Assembly (NCBI GenBank): GCA_014155875.1
Contig: JACEFZ010015006.1
Coordinates: 47,501-111,500 of the forward strand
DNA: 64,000 bases
From: Cepaea nemoralis
Taxonomy: Eukaryota > Mollusca > Gastropoda > Stylommatophora > Helicidae
Direction of reading: 5' to 3'
A program made the translations under genes and the position numbers. Below, in pieces: positions 1 through 11,863 of the stretch. How positions within the stretch are numbered: position 1 is the stretch's first letter; each line of letters opens with the position of its first letter. The notes under the pieces are model-generated. The model saw nothing but the letters and a program-made list of their open reading frames with translations, did no database searches and had not been told where the DNA came from.

Positions 1-2100
1 CAGACGCATTGGTTAACCCACACATTTAGAAAAACAGTTTGTTCGTTTTTAGGATGTGTGTCTTGATGTCTGTACAATAGAAATGGACACCTAATGACTG
101 GCTGTACAGAGCTAGAGATATCGTTGATACAGCAGACAAGATTTAATTCCGACCAGGCTAGACTAAGAAACAAAAGCCATGGATACGCCGATGCCGTTAA
201 AATTAATTACAAACAACGATGAAACTGAAAAACTAAAGAGATCAGAAAAAACCGATACAATAGGATTAAGTTGTAAATCTTTACCACGAGAACTAAGGAG
301 AACACACGAAATGCCAAAACACCATATATATACAGATCTGTTGGATTAACATAGAGCAATATCATAAGATTGGCAGAGATTCGAATGCTTAAAGAATGCA
401 GTTAGTGACAAGAAATATTCACTTCAATTAATGTTTGTGTGACAGTTAAGATATCCTTACAGAGTCTAGGCATATTCTAGAAAGATGGCCGAAATACTGC
501 AGTGAATGACTGTGAGACATGCATGATATACTTAACAAATGACAGCAGAAAGCGAACCTGAACCTCATTAGATGAAATGGCATGGGCATACAGAACGCTG
601 AAGTAGGGTAAATCATCAGAATGTGATGAGTATACCAGCTGTAATAATTAAAGCGGGAGGAGAAGAATCGACTTACATGTCATGTGCTCCCGCCACATTT
701 AATCTCCACATAGATATAACACTGACAAGTATCACACTGTACATGCACATTCACAGTAATTAACAACAGAAGGACACACCATGTTAGACGCAACAACTGC
801 ATGCATGACAGAGGAAAACAGCCATGTTAGACAAAAACAGTACAATAACTCACTGTATCACATAACAGTAACAATGAGCAGTTCATGTGTCTATTCCACA
901 TTCATAATATATCCTTGTTATACAGGTTTGTTGGATGAAGACATTGCTAATACTGTTCATCAGGTGTATCAGGAGATTACGACAACACACTACTGTTGTT
1001 CCATCTCGCGCAGGTTCGACTGGTTTCATGTCACTAGAGATGCGTCATCGTTATACTACGTTTAAACCGTGGGTGGGTTCTGTCCGCTAGTATTCAAGAT
1101 GTGAGTCGGCTGTCCTGCATTGGCATTTTAAAGTTGCTACTCCAGCTTGCCCCGGGTGTCATCAAAGCTTACCTTTCCCAAAGGCATGTATATGTTGTTT
1201 AATTTTCCCTAAATTGGAAGGATTCCACTTACCAATGTATCACCACAGTTGTTATTCGCGTGGTTCTTATTGCTTCATTGTCAGCCGTACATGATGGCAT
1301 TGCACTATAAACGGGGATTTTAGATTTGTTTGCAGTAATGTGTTAACAATTCGCAGAATAATGATTGTATTAAAGCTAGATTATTTATTTTGTGGTAGAG
1401 GACATACTCGTAGAATGCTCCTAATACATAATTTTTTAGGATGTTGACAGATGTGACCGTTAACAGTCGCATACTAGTCTTCACACCACAGGTAGGATGC
1501 ATCGATGCTTTTAGGTCAGCATTATATATCACTCAGACATATCATTTCTTTCTCGATTTGGTAGCGTACCCTTTCCTGGCTAGATCAGAGCGCATCGAAC
1601 ATTATCTTCTCTTTGCAGAAGATTATACACTTTATATATATGAGACAGCAGACGAATTGTCCCTTAATGACGGCAGAAACCAACACACCTGTTTTCTACA
1701 ATCCGAGAGGACAGACCACGTCTATGTGCGAACTAGGTGTGAGCTCAGTTGAATTAAGAACCGGCATCACAGCATGCAGGCCATTTCTCTATGTGTTCTG
1801 TCCTCATCTTCACTAGCAGCGAAGAGTCCTTATACTAAGAAGTACCAGTGGCGGTCTGATTATGTGTCCATCTCGTCTTTCCTCTGATTACTGAGTGTCG
1901 GCCAGATCCATTGGTCACTCCTTGCAGCACTATCATCACTAGAACATTATTTATCTGTTATGCCACACTCTAACCTTGATCCCAAAGGGCACTAACCAAA
2001 TATGCCTGATATTGCCCCAATACCTCCACCCAACAGTGCAGACCCAGCCAGTCTGCTCAAGTGCTCGTTTAACTCGACACCAGCGTGTCCTGGACAAAAG
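1..2100. other. No recognisable gene or repeat
   Basis: Mixed-composition DNA with only short stop-bounded frames and no motif I recognise. A short stretch near 1800-1860 resembles 15965-16030 (shared words such as AGCGAAGAG and TCTGATTAT), so some of it is probably old dispersed repeat. The first 20 bases resemble 10757-10777, the end region of the 28S-like insert described below. Confidence 0.5.
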
Positions 2101-2790
2101 ATCCAGCAGATGCTCCCTAGAATTGTGTTTATTTGTCTTTAAATGTATGCATGCTACTCTGCACGAAACATGCCTGTCTTCACCTTTCCCAGCATACCCC
2201 GTGAGCCAGTTACGAGCATGACATATGTGTGCTGTTTGTTCTCCAGCCAGCGGACTGCCGCGGTGACTTTGTCCACCTCACCTCTCAGACTAATTGTGGT
2301 ATCATTTGCCAGGCTCTTGTGAACTAAACAACGTGTGAACCACCGGGCTCTTCTTTTGCCTCTCAGTACAGAGCCATCCTTGTAGACGATTGTCACATCT
2401 GCTTATGAATTGACGTGGATCAATTGTCGCACGACCTCGCATTCAGCGCACTCTGCCGGCCAGTTCTGAATTTGTCCAGTGTGACTCTGACCCTTCACAG
2501 GTCTGACATTGCCTCTGGAATTCTGACCTACACCTCTCCCCTTCCAATGTTCTCAAACATGCACACTTCTCTAACTGTGTTCTCTGTCTGAGACAACCAT
2601 GCTTTTCCAGTTATCAGTTAGCTGATTTTCCCTGCAGCCCCTTAAGCCTGTCCGAAATTGTTGGTACAGCTAGGATTTACCGCATAAACACATTGCCACC
2701 GTGTCCGTTGTGCATCACCAGATCACTCTGACGGCTTCACTCTGTATGTGCTCCAGTTTCGCAGGTTGATTTAGACACTGTGAGCATTCA
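2100..2790 (-). pseudogene. RNase H and post-RT region of an I/Jockey-like LINE
   Basis: The minus-strand frame at 2396-2154 begins with an RNase-H-like YKDGS (normally YTDGS, holding the first catalytic Asp). It continues through a helix with TAAVRWLE and a VTGSRGMLGKV strand, as in the RNase H domain at the C-terminus of I-clade and some Jockey-clade LINE ORF2 proteins. Upstream on the same strand, about 2765-2700, the frame reads KLEHIQSEAVRVI followed by a stop. This resembles MERIQNEAMRIMHGCTRD of the element at 52.3-53.8 kb. Stops and frameshifts show it is dead. It may be the 3' part of the element whose ORF1 lies at 6917-5500. The family call is inference from domain type. Confidence 0.6.
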
Positions 2791-2799
2791 CAACCCGTG

Positions 2800-4160
2800 T
2801 TCAGTCACTGAGAGAATCAGATACTGTTATGATTCATTGTTCCGTGTCCATTGCTGCCATCCACCATCTTCAGTGTTGTTCGTATACCGGCGCGTAGCCA
2901 AATCATCATCGATTCCAGGTTCCAGGCCACCAAGCCAGCAACCAGCCCAGCATCACATCAACTAAGCACTACCAATAGCAAGTACTCAGCAGTGTGCTCC
3001 TCTTCACTTTCACTATTCGCTGATAGATGGATGCTGGGTTAGTGAACATTGCGATCCGATGACTTTATGATTGCAAGAGAGCAGAACACATTGTCCCTGC
3101 AGAGACAAACACACACGGTGATAAACTAGCGTGAGCTTTGCGATCCGAAGACTGTGTAAGAATGTCAAAATTTGAAACAAATGTCCCGTTACTATTAATA
3201 TATTGTTTTAAAAGAACTGTCCATACATTCTACACCTGGCTTCGTTGTCCATGGCCTGTCCGTTTTCCAGTTTTCTGTTTTACAGAAGCGAAAGTTCTGA
3301 CACACAAGCAAATAATAGTCAAGAAGAAAAATAAAAGGAGTCTGCAATGGGTTTGTGATGACCGAGGACCATCAGATGTTGTGGACTTTCAATTATCCAA
3401 CGCTCAACCGACTAAGCTCATGTCATTGTCAGCTAGTTAAGTTCAGTTTAGTTTAGTCGATGGAACAGAATCACGGCACACGAGTGTAACCTATAAGTGC
3501 TCCGTTCTCCTCCTAACTCAAACCTGAGTCTGGAGAAACCCAGTTCAGTGCACGAACTTCGTAGCATTGGTGAGGGTCCTGAAATACTTTGGGTAGATTT
3601 TTAACTAGAAATTTTGCCCGGGCAGCACGGTTAGGCTACTCTTTTTCGATTTCAAACTGCCACCTGATTTTGTACGTGCGCACCAATACACACGGGCGTC
3701 TGATCTCACTACCCAGAGACCAGGGGAAATTTATTACTAGAAGTCTTCGTTAAAAGATCCCGGTCCTCACAGAGGCCTGAACCCTGGACCTCCAGCACTC
3801 GAGGTGGACACCATACCTCGAGACCATGCAGCCCCCTATGTCATGGCCTATTGTCAGCGACACGTTCTAACCGTTACATCAACCTGCTCAAGTACCGGTC
3901 AAGACAGAAATAATCAGCTACAGACACAACTGCCAAAGATCATAATTGTATACATATGGAAAGCAAAGAAAGATGGACACCCAGGCAGTCCAAAAGTAAT
4001 ATTGGTAGAGAGATGCAGAGATATATTACCCCAGTCATTAAACCGGTATCGTCAGTCTTTACGCTGAGATTAGATTGGACTGTTGTTGGAGCGAATATGC
4101 TTTCACTGATGATGCTGATGACAATAGTGACAATGATAACAACGTAGTCTCATGGTAGAT
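2800..4160. other. Unassigned interspersed sequence
   Basis: No coding similarity recognised. The minus strand at about 3830-3745 has a weak tRNA-like B-box word (GGGTTCAGGCC) that could mark an old SINE, but no A box is convincing. The plus frame at 3138-3440 has no recognisable motif. Confidence 0.4.
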
Positions 4161-4165
4161 ATTGC

Positions 4166-4950
4166 AATCATCATCATCATCATCATCTTCCACTTCTGCC
4201 GTCAAGCGTCTTGGGGAGGAATAATTTGCGTTCCAGCGCCCGGTGGGCGGCACTGGATAGTGTCATTCCGTGTGGTTGTACAATGTCTCTGATGTCGTCA
4301 ATCCATTTTCTTCTTGGACGTCCTCGTGGTCTCGTCGCAGATGATCTTTGATGTAAGGCCAGTGATGGTAGTTGCTGATGTTGCATTCTAACAACATGGC
4401 CAAACCACTTGATCTTCTGTCTTTCAATAAATGTGGCACAAGGTGTTGATCCCACAGTCTGTCTGATAGTAACATTTCTTACTCGGTCTCGGATTGTTAA
4501 ATTGGCAGCTCTCCTCAGGCATCTCATTTCGCAGGTGTTGATTTTGCGAAGGTGTAATTTGGATAAAGTCCAGGTTTGAGATTGGTAGCATAGGGTTGGT
4601 GTGAATATGCTGTTTATTATCTGTCGTTTTGCGGACATGGGTATGTTTGGATGTTTCAGTAAGGGTGACAGTTGATATGTGAGTGCACTAGCTTTTTGAC
4701 ACCTGATTTCAATTTCTCTGTCTAATCTGCCATCTTCTGTGATCATACTTCCAAGGTATTTGAATTCTTTAACTTGTTTCAGAGGTGTGTTATTTATCTG
4801 TATACTTAGTGGGCCTGGCGATCTGCTAACTTGCATTACTTCGGTTTTGGCTGTGTTTATACTCATATTGTATCTGCTGCAGGTTGAACTCAGATTAGTA
4901 ATATGATTTTGTAGTCTGCCCTCGTCGCTGTAAAACAAGCAATAAGCGTC
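4166..4950 (-). mobile_element. LINE family A copy 1, 5'-truncated, 3' microsatellite tail
   Basis: One open minus-strand frame (4938-4183, about 250 residues) holds the end of a reverse transcriptase and the region after it. It starts just downstream of the expected FADD catalytic motif (FYSDEGRLQNHI) and continues with KYLGSMITEDGRLDREI, CYQSQTWTLSK, KWFGHVVRM and RPRGRPRRKW. These are typical of RTE-type endonuclease-reverse transcriptases. The copy ends in (ATC)n on the plus strand (4167-4188), which is a (GAT)n tail on the element strand, as usual for RTE LINEs. Abrupt loss of everything before the RT catalytic site indicates 5' truncation on insertion. A second copy is at 24.5-24.9 kb. 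The uninterrupted frame suggests a fairly young insertion. Confidence 0.8.
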
Positions 4951-5499
4951 TGAAATCTTAGGTTTTCACATCTGCTAAATTACAGGACAGAGACGTGTGT
5001 GTGATTTCCAGCTTCTATTCTCGCATCCATTCCTCCAAAGACAAGTATGAACATTATCCAGTGCTGGATAGTATGAATCTAGGTCGACCTTAGAGCATCT
5101 GTCATCGAGCATCAAGGAGTGCAGAATGTTGTTATCATCAGGCCCACAGAAAATACTCTCTATCTGTTTGCCAGTAAATCTGCCTGATACATGTTCATGC
5201 CCTGGGTAATTTAATGCCCTGTATCCACCTTTACGTTGGTCGACATGTTAGTCTACTTCCAGGAACCTTGCTTCTAACATTGTTCTCTACAAGCCACTGT
5301 GCCGTTCAATGTGGCCTAAGTATTACAGTTCACGAGGCAGCATGCTGTCTATAAGCCAGCTTACTCGTTTTAAATATAGTTCCAATTCCAATTTTCAAAA
5401 CAAAAATTCCTAATTCGGTCTCGTTAAACCTTCCTCAGCCTCAATTATTGTTGACATCCATGGTGTTTGTGGGTTATGTCACCCTGATTCTTGTCTTGT

Positions 5500-6917
5500 G
5501 CGATCTTACGAGTTGGTCCTGATCCGGACACTGGTTACATCGGCTTTTGTGTCTGTGACGTCAGCTGGGGAGATGGTGGCGGCTGTCCTTTGTTCCCGTC
5601 TCTGGTGGTTTCTTTTGCTAGTGAAGGCTCCTGGCTTGTCTGGCTTGACTGGTTGCAATCCTTTTAAGGACTTTTTATTTGGTATTTTTGCCTCCATTTC
5701 TGTGTAATGCCTGTAGAAGCGTTTCGATGTTATTTACCACCTTGCGCTTTTTTTTCTTTTCACGTTCACGTTTAAGTTCTTGCTGTCTTCCGATTGTTTC
5801 CTCTGTGGTCAGCCATGGGACGATCTCTCCATCATCTATATAGTACTCGATGCGGTATCATAGTCATAGAGTATTTCAGGGTCTTCTTTCGGTTTCCCCC
5901 TGAATATCTTCACCCTCTTTCCTTCTGCTTCCTGTCTCCTTATGTATTTCTCGTGCCTGAGTCCCTCTTGAATTGCCCGTTTTTTTTCTGCTTCTATGCA
6001 CTCCTCCAATTCCTCCAGGGTCGGTTCGGGCTACTGCATGCCGTTCTCAGGTTACTCGTCTTGGTGTTTTTCAGAAGTCTGGCATGATATTCGTTTCCCC
6101 CTGTGTTTCTCCGGCGTCTTGGGTGGGCTGCTCTCTTTATCTTTAGGTTTCGGTTCGGTCTTTTGTTGGTTTTCGCCTTGCGGTTTGTCTGTGTTCTCCT
6201 GCACGGCCTCTGTTAGTTTGTTTAGGATTATTTCCATTTCAGCTTTCAGCAGCTCTCTCTTCGCTTTAATGGTGCGTAGCATTTCTTCGTTTTCCTTCTT
6301 CATCTCGGCCATATGTTCGACTTCTTGCTTGATATTTTGCTGGATCTCCTTTATTTCAGCAAGCAGCCTGTCATTGTCGCTGATCGGTGCCGGTGTTTGA
6401 AGCAGCTTGACTTGTTTTTTAACTCGTCGATCTGGCTTTGTAGTTGTGCTCTTTCATCTTGCGAGATGCCCGTGGCTGTTTCGAACCTCCGCATTGCTTC
6501 CTTATATGGCGTCTTGGTGTTAATGACGATCTTTAACACGTCCCTGTGTCTTTGGAGGTACGGACAGCCCAAGTATCTTGCTCCTTGCTTGCCCAGGCAG
6601 TTGGCACATTTTCTTTTGCTGTTAGGTGATCGAAAGTCCGTGTCCAGCGTGGCCAGCTGACACTCCTTGAAGGCGTGGTGATCGACGCAATACCGGCAGA
6701 TTTCCGTCTTACTGCGGCATGCTTCTCTGCTGTGGCCGGCCCTCTGACATCTAGAACTTTGATTAACTCTTGTGATGAATCTCTCCGGCTGTTGTATTTT
6801 CTTGTTGATTGATACTGTTGTCGGTAACTCGCTTCCCTCTGTCGTCACTGACGCCAGGGTTGTAGGAATCTTGGAGTAGGTGAGGAGCAGAAAGCAGATA
6901 TTATAGCCTACAGTCAT
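5500..6917 (-). pseudogene. ORF1 (gag-like, zinc knuckle, coiled coil) of an I/Jockey-like LINE
   Basis: Minus-strand frames 6917-6351, 6312-6052 and on to about 5500 form one broken protein. The N-terminal half has knuckle-like motifs: RCQRAGHSREAC, a CCHC knuckle whose first Cys is now Ser, then CRYC and HHAFKEC, then CANCLGKQGARYLGC. This resembles the RNA-binding part of I- and Jockey-clade ORF1 proteins. It is followed by a Lys/Glu-rich coiled-coil segment (EMKKENEEMLRTIKAKRE) and a charged tail (EECIEAEKKRAIQEG, about 6000-5950, and KNTK-type repeats). Several frameshifts and stops make it non-functional. A SINE has inserted immediately upstream at 6933-7179. ORF2 would lie at lower coordinates, and RNase H remnants are at 2.1-2.8 kb. 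Confidence 0.7.
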
Positions 6918-6932
6918 ACTCTAGAACAGTCA

Positions 6933-7179
6933 ATTTTTTTGCCGCGATTCCATCCTGTTTCAAGATATTGCGGTCAACATCAGCATCTTTCAGCTGTATG
7001 TTGATTCCTAGGCTAGATTACGCTCATCAGCACGCCACGACTTTCTGAGCGACCGGCTCCATACTCTCATAAGTCACTGGTGTGACTCGAACCGCTTCCA
7101 ATTCTCGTGCACTCACGTCAACCACGAGAGTATTCGGGGTTACGGAGAAAGCTGCTAACACCTCGGCCAGGGAGCCGGC
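6933..7179 (-). mobile_element. tRNA-derived SINE, subfamily a, copy 1
   Basis: On the minus strand it starts GCCGGCTCCCTGGCCGAGG (A-box-like TGGCCGAGG), has a B box GGTTCGAGTC, then a body ending in CAGCTGAAAGATGCTGATG and an A-rich tail. It is flanked by a perfect 12-bp direct repeat CTAGAACAGTCA at 6921-6932 and 7180-7191, the target-site duplication of LINE-driven insertion. Nearly the same sequence lies at 16492-16735 in the opposite orientation. The tRNA head is of the type with a long variable arm (Ser/Leu-like), by inference. Confidence 0.88.
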
Positions 7180-7191
7180 CTAGAACAGTCA

Positions 7192-7798
7192 TATCACAGT
7201 CATACTCTAGCACAGTCATATTTGACTAAGGCCTGACTTTTGGGGTAACTATAGTTATACATTTGTATGTTGTCTAGTGTCTCCTCTTGCTTCACCCCCT
7301 TCTTCCACTTCTATGAGGGCAAACAATAGATTTAAATGAACATATAAGCTATGCCGAGAGTGAATTTGTCTGTACATGTAGGTTCAATACCTCGATTTTC
7401 GTCTTAGGGCAGTGTGATATGGTCGGTAACATCCATTTATTGCCTCAGGAAGGATGAATGTTCTCAATATGTTTTATGTGTTAGTTTGTCTTGTACGTTA
7501 GTCACAAAATGCTGTTTAAGCTATCAATGTTATCTAACCATTTTTGGTCGCTCGAATTGTTGTTAGTTAGTCAAATTATTAAAATGTTGTGACATTTTTA
7601 ATTTAAAAAATGTTTATTACAATTATTAGTCATGAATCATTAGTCATTAGTCGCGGTTCCAACATCACAGCAAGGCGTCGTCCCCATTATGCTCCGTTCC
7701 CGCGCCAATGAATATCACATAAAATGTTCCCCACTGCCCCATGTGAACATTGGAAAAGACAGGAGTCTCGACAATTATTGCAATTGGTGGCTGAAATA
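7192..7798. other. AT-rich spacer, nothing recognised
   Basis: Starts with a short local repetition of ACAGTCATA (7184-7230), probably variants of the SINE target region. The rest is AT-rich with no coding signal. Confidence 0.5.
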
Positions 7799-7852
7799 CT
7801 GCCTGCCTGCCTGCCTGCCTGCCTGAATGACTGCCTGCCTGCCTGCCTGCTA
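7799..7852. repeat. (CCTG)n microsatellite
   Basis: Imperfect CCTG tandem array with an AATGA interruption. It sits just upstream of the LINE D fragment. Confidence 0.9.
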
Positions 7853-7889
7853 TATAGAGTCATAACTCCTTCCCTGGATTCACTCACGC

Positions 7890-9095
7890 TCAGATGGCTG
7901 CCTCTACAATCATCAGAAGTTGAAGGCCAAGACCAAAATTAGGAGGGTACTGATCAGTGAGTTGCTGTTCGCAGATGATGATATAGTTAGGATACACTCT
8001 GAGGAAGAATTACAGCGTCTACTATCTGCATTCTCCAATGATTATTCTGAATTTCGTTTTGCAATTAGCAAAACGAAAGACACATATTATTTCATAAGAT
8101 GCACTACGGGCTACAATCAATCTTTGTTGACAACTCCAAACTGAGATAGTATACCATTTTACATATTTAGGATAAGAGGTTAATAGAAAATTATCCTGGA
8201 TCAGGAAATCAACATCAGGATTAGTAAGGCAGCAAAAATAATGAACAAAAAGAGTCTGGGATAACAGGTAGTTTACTGTCAAAACAAAAGTCAATGTCTA
8301 CCAATCCTGTGTCTTTATTGCAGTGAAGCCTGGTCAAAATACTGACACCAAGAGAAAAGTTTAAACAGCTTTCATATGCTGTGCCTGCGAAGAATACTTT
8401 AAGTTAGGTAAGGTATTAAGTTTTTTTTTGTTTTTTTTTTGCATATCCTTTACAGGACATCACTGTCAACATCAGCATCTTTCAGCTGTATGTTCATTTC
8501 TTGGCAAGATTACGCTCAGTAGTTTGCCATTGCTTTCTGAGCGGCCGGCTCAGTTATCCGCAAGTCACCAGCGGGGATCGAACCGCTCCCAGCTCTCGCC
8601 CCGCTACGAGACTCTGCGTGATAAACGGGATTACGGAGAAAGTGTTGTAACCCCTCGGCCAGAGAGACCGGCAAGGTATTAAGTGGCAAGACAAAATCAC
8701 AAATACAGAAGTATTGGAAAGATCGTGTTGTGCGTAGGATTGTTCCATACTCAGTCTTCGTAGACTTCAATGGCTAGGACACTTTAGGAGGATGGATGAT
8801 GGTAGAATACCAACGGAAATCTTTTTTTTTTGTGTGAATTACAGATGGGTAAGATACCCCGGGATCGGCCTCTACTACGATACAAAGATGTGTGTAAGCG
8901 GGACATGATTGATACAGGCATTGATAATGCACATTGGGAGCAAGTCGCCGCCGAACGTGTTGCAAGGAGGGCAAATATCAGAAATGGAATATAGACAAAG
9001 GAGACAATGATTGCAGATAAGTCACACATTGAGCGCGTGAGATGTAGTATTTTGCGTGATAGTGAAAATGATGAAAATGACCATGTGTGATGTAG
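7890..9095 (+). mobile_element. LINE family D copy 1, split by a SINE
   Basis: The plus-strand RT part at 7920-8144 contains ISELLFADDDIV, the RT motif C with catalytic Asp pair, then a KTK segment. After frameshifts the DQEINIRISKAAKI part follows (about 8195-8235), then LCLRRIL just before the SINE. The frame resumes after the SINE (about 8684) with WQDKITNTEVLER-like sequence, LQWLGHFRRMDDGRIP, a DVCKRDMIDTGIDNAHWE block and AERVARRA. The same 3' half, better preserved, is at 22.9-23.6 kb and 49.5-50.0 kb on the minus strand. Frameshifts and stops make it dead. The finger domain seen in copy 2 is lost here. The 5' part is missing. Confidence 0.78.
8422..8672 (-). mobile_element. tRNA-derived SINE, subfamily b, with TSD, inside LINE D
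   Basis: The minus strand starts GCCGGTCTCTCTGGCCGAGG, has a B box GGTTCGATCCCCGC, a conserved body (AAGCAATGGCAAACTACTGA then CAGCTGAAAGATGCTGATG) and ends in an A tail (poly-T on the plus strand, 8421-8440). A perfect 12-bp duplication AAGGTATTAAGT is at 8410-8421 and 8673-8684. It interrupts the LINE D frame inside codons that copy 2 shows to be contiguous, so the SINE is younger than the LINE. Confidence 0.92.
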
Positions 9096-9106
9096 ATATT
9101 ATGTTT

Positions 9107-9935
<829 letters not shown>

Positions 9936-9999
9936 ATGGGCATATCGATACATGAAACCCATAAACGGACATTCTCCCTCTGTGCATGTTGTTTGTTCA

Positions 10000-10240
10000 T
10001 CAAGAATGATGATGCCCATTCAATTCATCCAGTGGGGTTGAAAGTATGAAGCCGTGAGTTCTAAGATGTCTGATAAGGCCTATTTTGGTTCGAAATGTTC
10101 TTTGACAATGTGGGCAAAGAATGCTTGACATTCCAGGAGGATGATCTCCTGCAGTGGTTTTTCTGTCCAGCCTTTTCTTCACAGCTCTTCCAGTCCTGGT
10201 TGCTTCACAAGTGACTGCACCCGTATATAAGGATGTACGC
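10000..10240 (-). pseudogene. C-terminal C2H2 finger of LINE E copy 1
   Basis: Minus frame with RTGRAVKKRLDRKTTAGD, then CPHC, a 12-residue loop, HLRTH, and the terminal ELNGHHHS stop. Cys2 and His2 spacing fits a classical C2H2 finger. The same arrangement, with a degraded loop, is at 26351-26169. The finger belongs to the LINE polyprotein, not to a host transcription factor. Its last codons coincide with the 3' stem-loop of the element RNA (GAATGGGCATCATCATTC). Confidence 0.85.
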
Positions 10241-10248
10241 CATGAATT

Positions 10249-10927
10249 TCCGACTTTGTGAAGACACATGAAGGGTGTAGCATAGATGGGAGCGCAAGCG
10301 CAATTGAAATACCGCTACCTTTATCGTTTCTTTACTTTTCAGCCTCAGTTGGTGGAGATTTGCCCGCAACAGACGAGCAATATCTCCGGCGGGCCTATTC
10401 TCGCAGGTCGCGAGATCCGATTAGTGGAAGGATGGGAGATTTACTCGCAACAGACGAGCAATATCTCCAGCGATATCTCCGGCGGGCCTTCTCCCGGTGG
10501 TCGCGGGAACCGCACGAGTCAGGCGGGGAGTCTGACGGTAGTACACGCTTTACACAGGTCTGGACACTTGTGATTGACAGATGTACGCATCCTATGGTCC
10601 AGGCGCATACGAGACCCTCATCTGTGGGACTTTGCTGAATGCCTCTAAGTTGAGTTCCTTGGGTTCCAGGGTCTGGCCACCACTCGCCACCTGCTCGTGG
10701 AGGCGAGGTCTCGAATGTATGACGCTGAGCCGTCAGTGTCTGCAGTCTACCTTGTTCCAGACGTATTGGTTATCCATTCCTCTGGGTAAAAAGAGGCAAG
10801 GACGAGAGAGGGAACATGTCGTTTGGGCACCACATGTTCTCTGAAGCTCTGCCCAGGCATTGTGATGGAATTTTGGTCAAATTCCAACTCACATTCTTTG
10901 GTCTGTCAAGACTTTAAGGTGCCACTC
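10249..10927 (+). mobile_element. 28S-rRNA-derived retroposon inserted in LINE E
   Basis: The LINE E frame is interrupted by 679 bp flanked by a perfect 12-bp duplication ACGCCATGAATT (10237-10248 and 10928-10939). On the plus strand, four blocks resemble, in the same order, the 3' third of large-subunit rRNA: 10257-10335 (with GTGTAGCATA, TTGAAATACC, CTACCTTTATCG), 10516-10535 (GTCAGGCGGGGAGTCTGAC), 10617-10658 (CATCTGTGGGAC, GCCTCTAAGT) and, more weakly, about 10709-10770. Between the first two lies a twice-repeated GC-rich module (10350-10390 and 10430-10490) whose GACGAGCAATATCT core also occurs in the 18S-mosaic repeat. The last 70 bp (10857-10927) are a tail that recurs at 33297-33367. 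The rRNA matches are from memory of conserved rRNA, not a search. Confidence 0.72.
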
Positions 10928-11353
10928 ACGCCATGAATTACGGTCCTTACCAGAAGTCTCCCAGGTGTCAAGATGAATTCCAAAACCTTTCAATGATATT
11001 TTCAGAGTGTCTTTAAAGCGTTTCCTCTGGCCGCCTTGGGAGCGTCTATCACAACGCAGCTTGCCGTACAAATTCGTTTAGGGAGCCTGTGATCTGGCAT
11101 ACGAGTTAGCTGACCAGTCCTGCGAATCTGAGTTTTCATTAGTAGAGTGTGGATACTGGCATGGACACTCTTTCTAGAACTTCAGTGTCTGGGATCTTGT
11201 CTTGCCTTTTAATCTTCAATAGCTTCCTAAGGTAGACTGTGTGGAAGTGTTTTAATTTCCTAGCATGTCGCTGATAAACAGTCCAGGTTTCACAAGCATA
11301 TAGCAGTGTGGATAATACAACTGCTTTATAGACTTTCATCTTTGTTTGCAGGC

Positions 11354-11863
11354 TTATTCCATTTCTGTCCCATACATCCTTGTACAGTCTGCCAAGTTGC
11401 TGACCTTGGAGATTCTTGCATTCACTTCGTCATCAATTGTGGCAGTTTGTGACACAGTACTGCCAAGACAGGTGAATTTGTCCACAACACTTAGTCTATG
11501 ACCGTTCACCTTGATATTCGGCACGGTGTGATTATCCCCTGGAGCTGGCTTGTACACAACTACAGTCTTCTCAAAGTTGATATTGAGCCCAAAGTTGGCA
11601 CATGCATATGAGAAAGCTGAAACATTGTGTTGCATGTCTACCTCTGACTCTGCATATAGAGCGCAATCATCAGCAAACAGCAGTTCTCTGACTGTGTCGC
11701 TGTTATTTTTGGTTTTGACTTTCAGCCTTCTGAGATTGAACAACTTTCCATCCATGCGGTAGTTGATGTCTATTCCAATGTCGTTGTTCTCGAAGGCATT
11801 CGTTAACATAGCTGAAAACATAAGGCTGAACAGTGTTGGTGCCAGGACACATCCTTGCTTCAC
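11354..11863 (-). pseudogene. Reverse transcriptase core of LINE E copy 1
   Basis: Open minus-strand frame of about 170 residues. It contains motif B (KQGCVLAPTLFSLMFSAML), a linker with KLFNLRRLKVKTK, motif C (ELLFADDCALYAESEVDM) with both catalytic Asp residues intact, motif D (NINFEKTVVVY) and the DKFTCLGSTVSQ thumb-side motif. It copies element RNA into DNA at the nick made by the endonuclease. Motif A lies upstream, beyond frameshifts near 12000. As a fragment it is inactive, but the catalytic core is conserved. Confidence 0.85.

Noticed and set aside
3745..3835. tRNA-like SINE on the minus strand
   Set aside because: B-box-like GGGTTCAGGCC only; no good A box, tail, duplication or second copy.
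5996..6660. Plus-strand Ser/Phe-rich frames
   Set aside because: Antisense of the charged LINE ORF1 on the minus strand.
10000..10269. Host C2H2 zinc-finger gene
   Set aside because: The frame continues from LINE E post-RT sequence, recurs at 26.2 kb with the same context and ends at the LINE 3' terminus.
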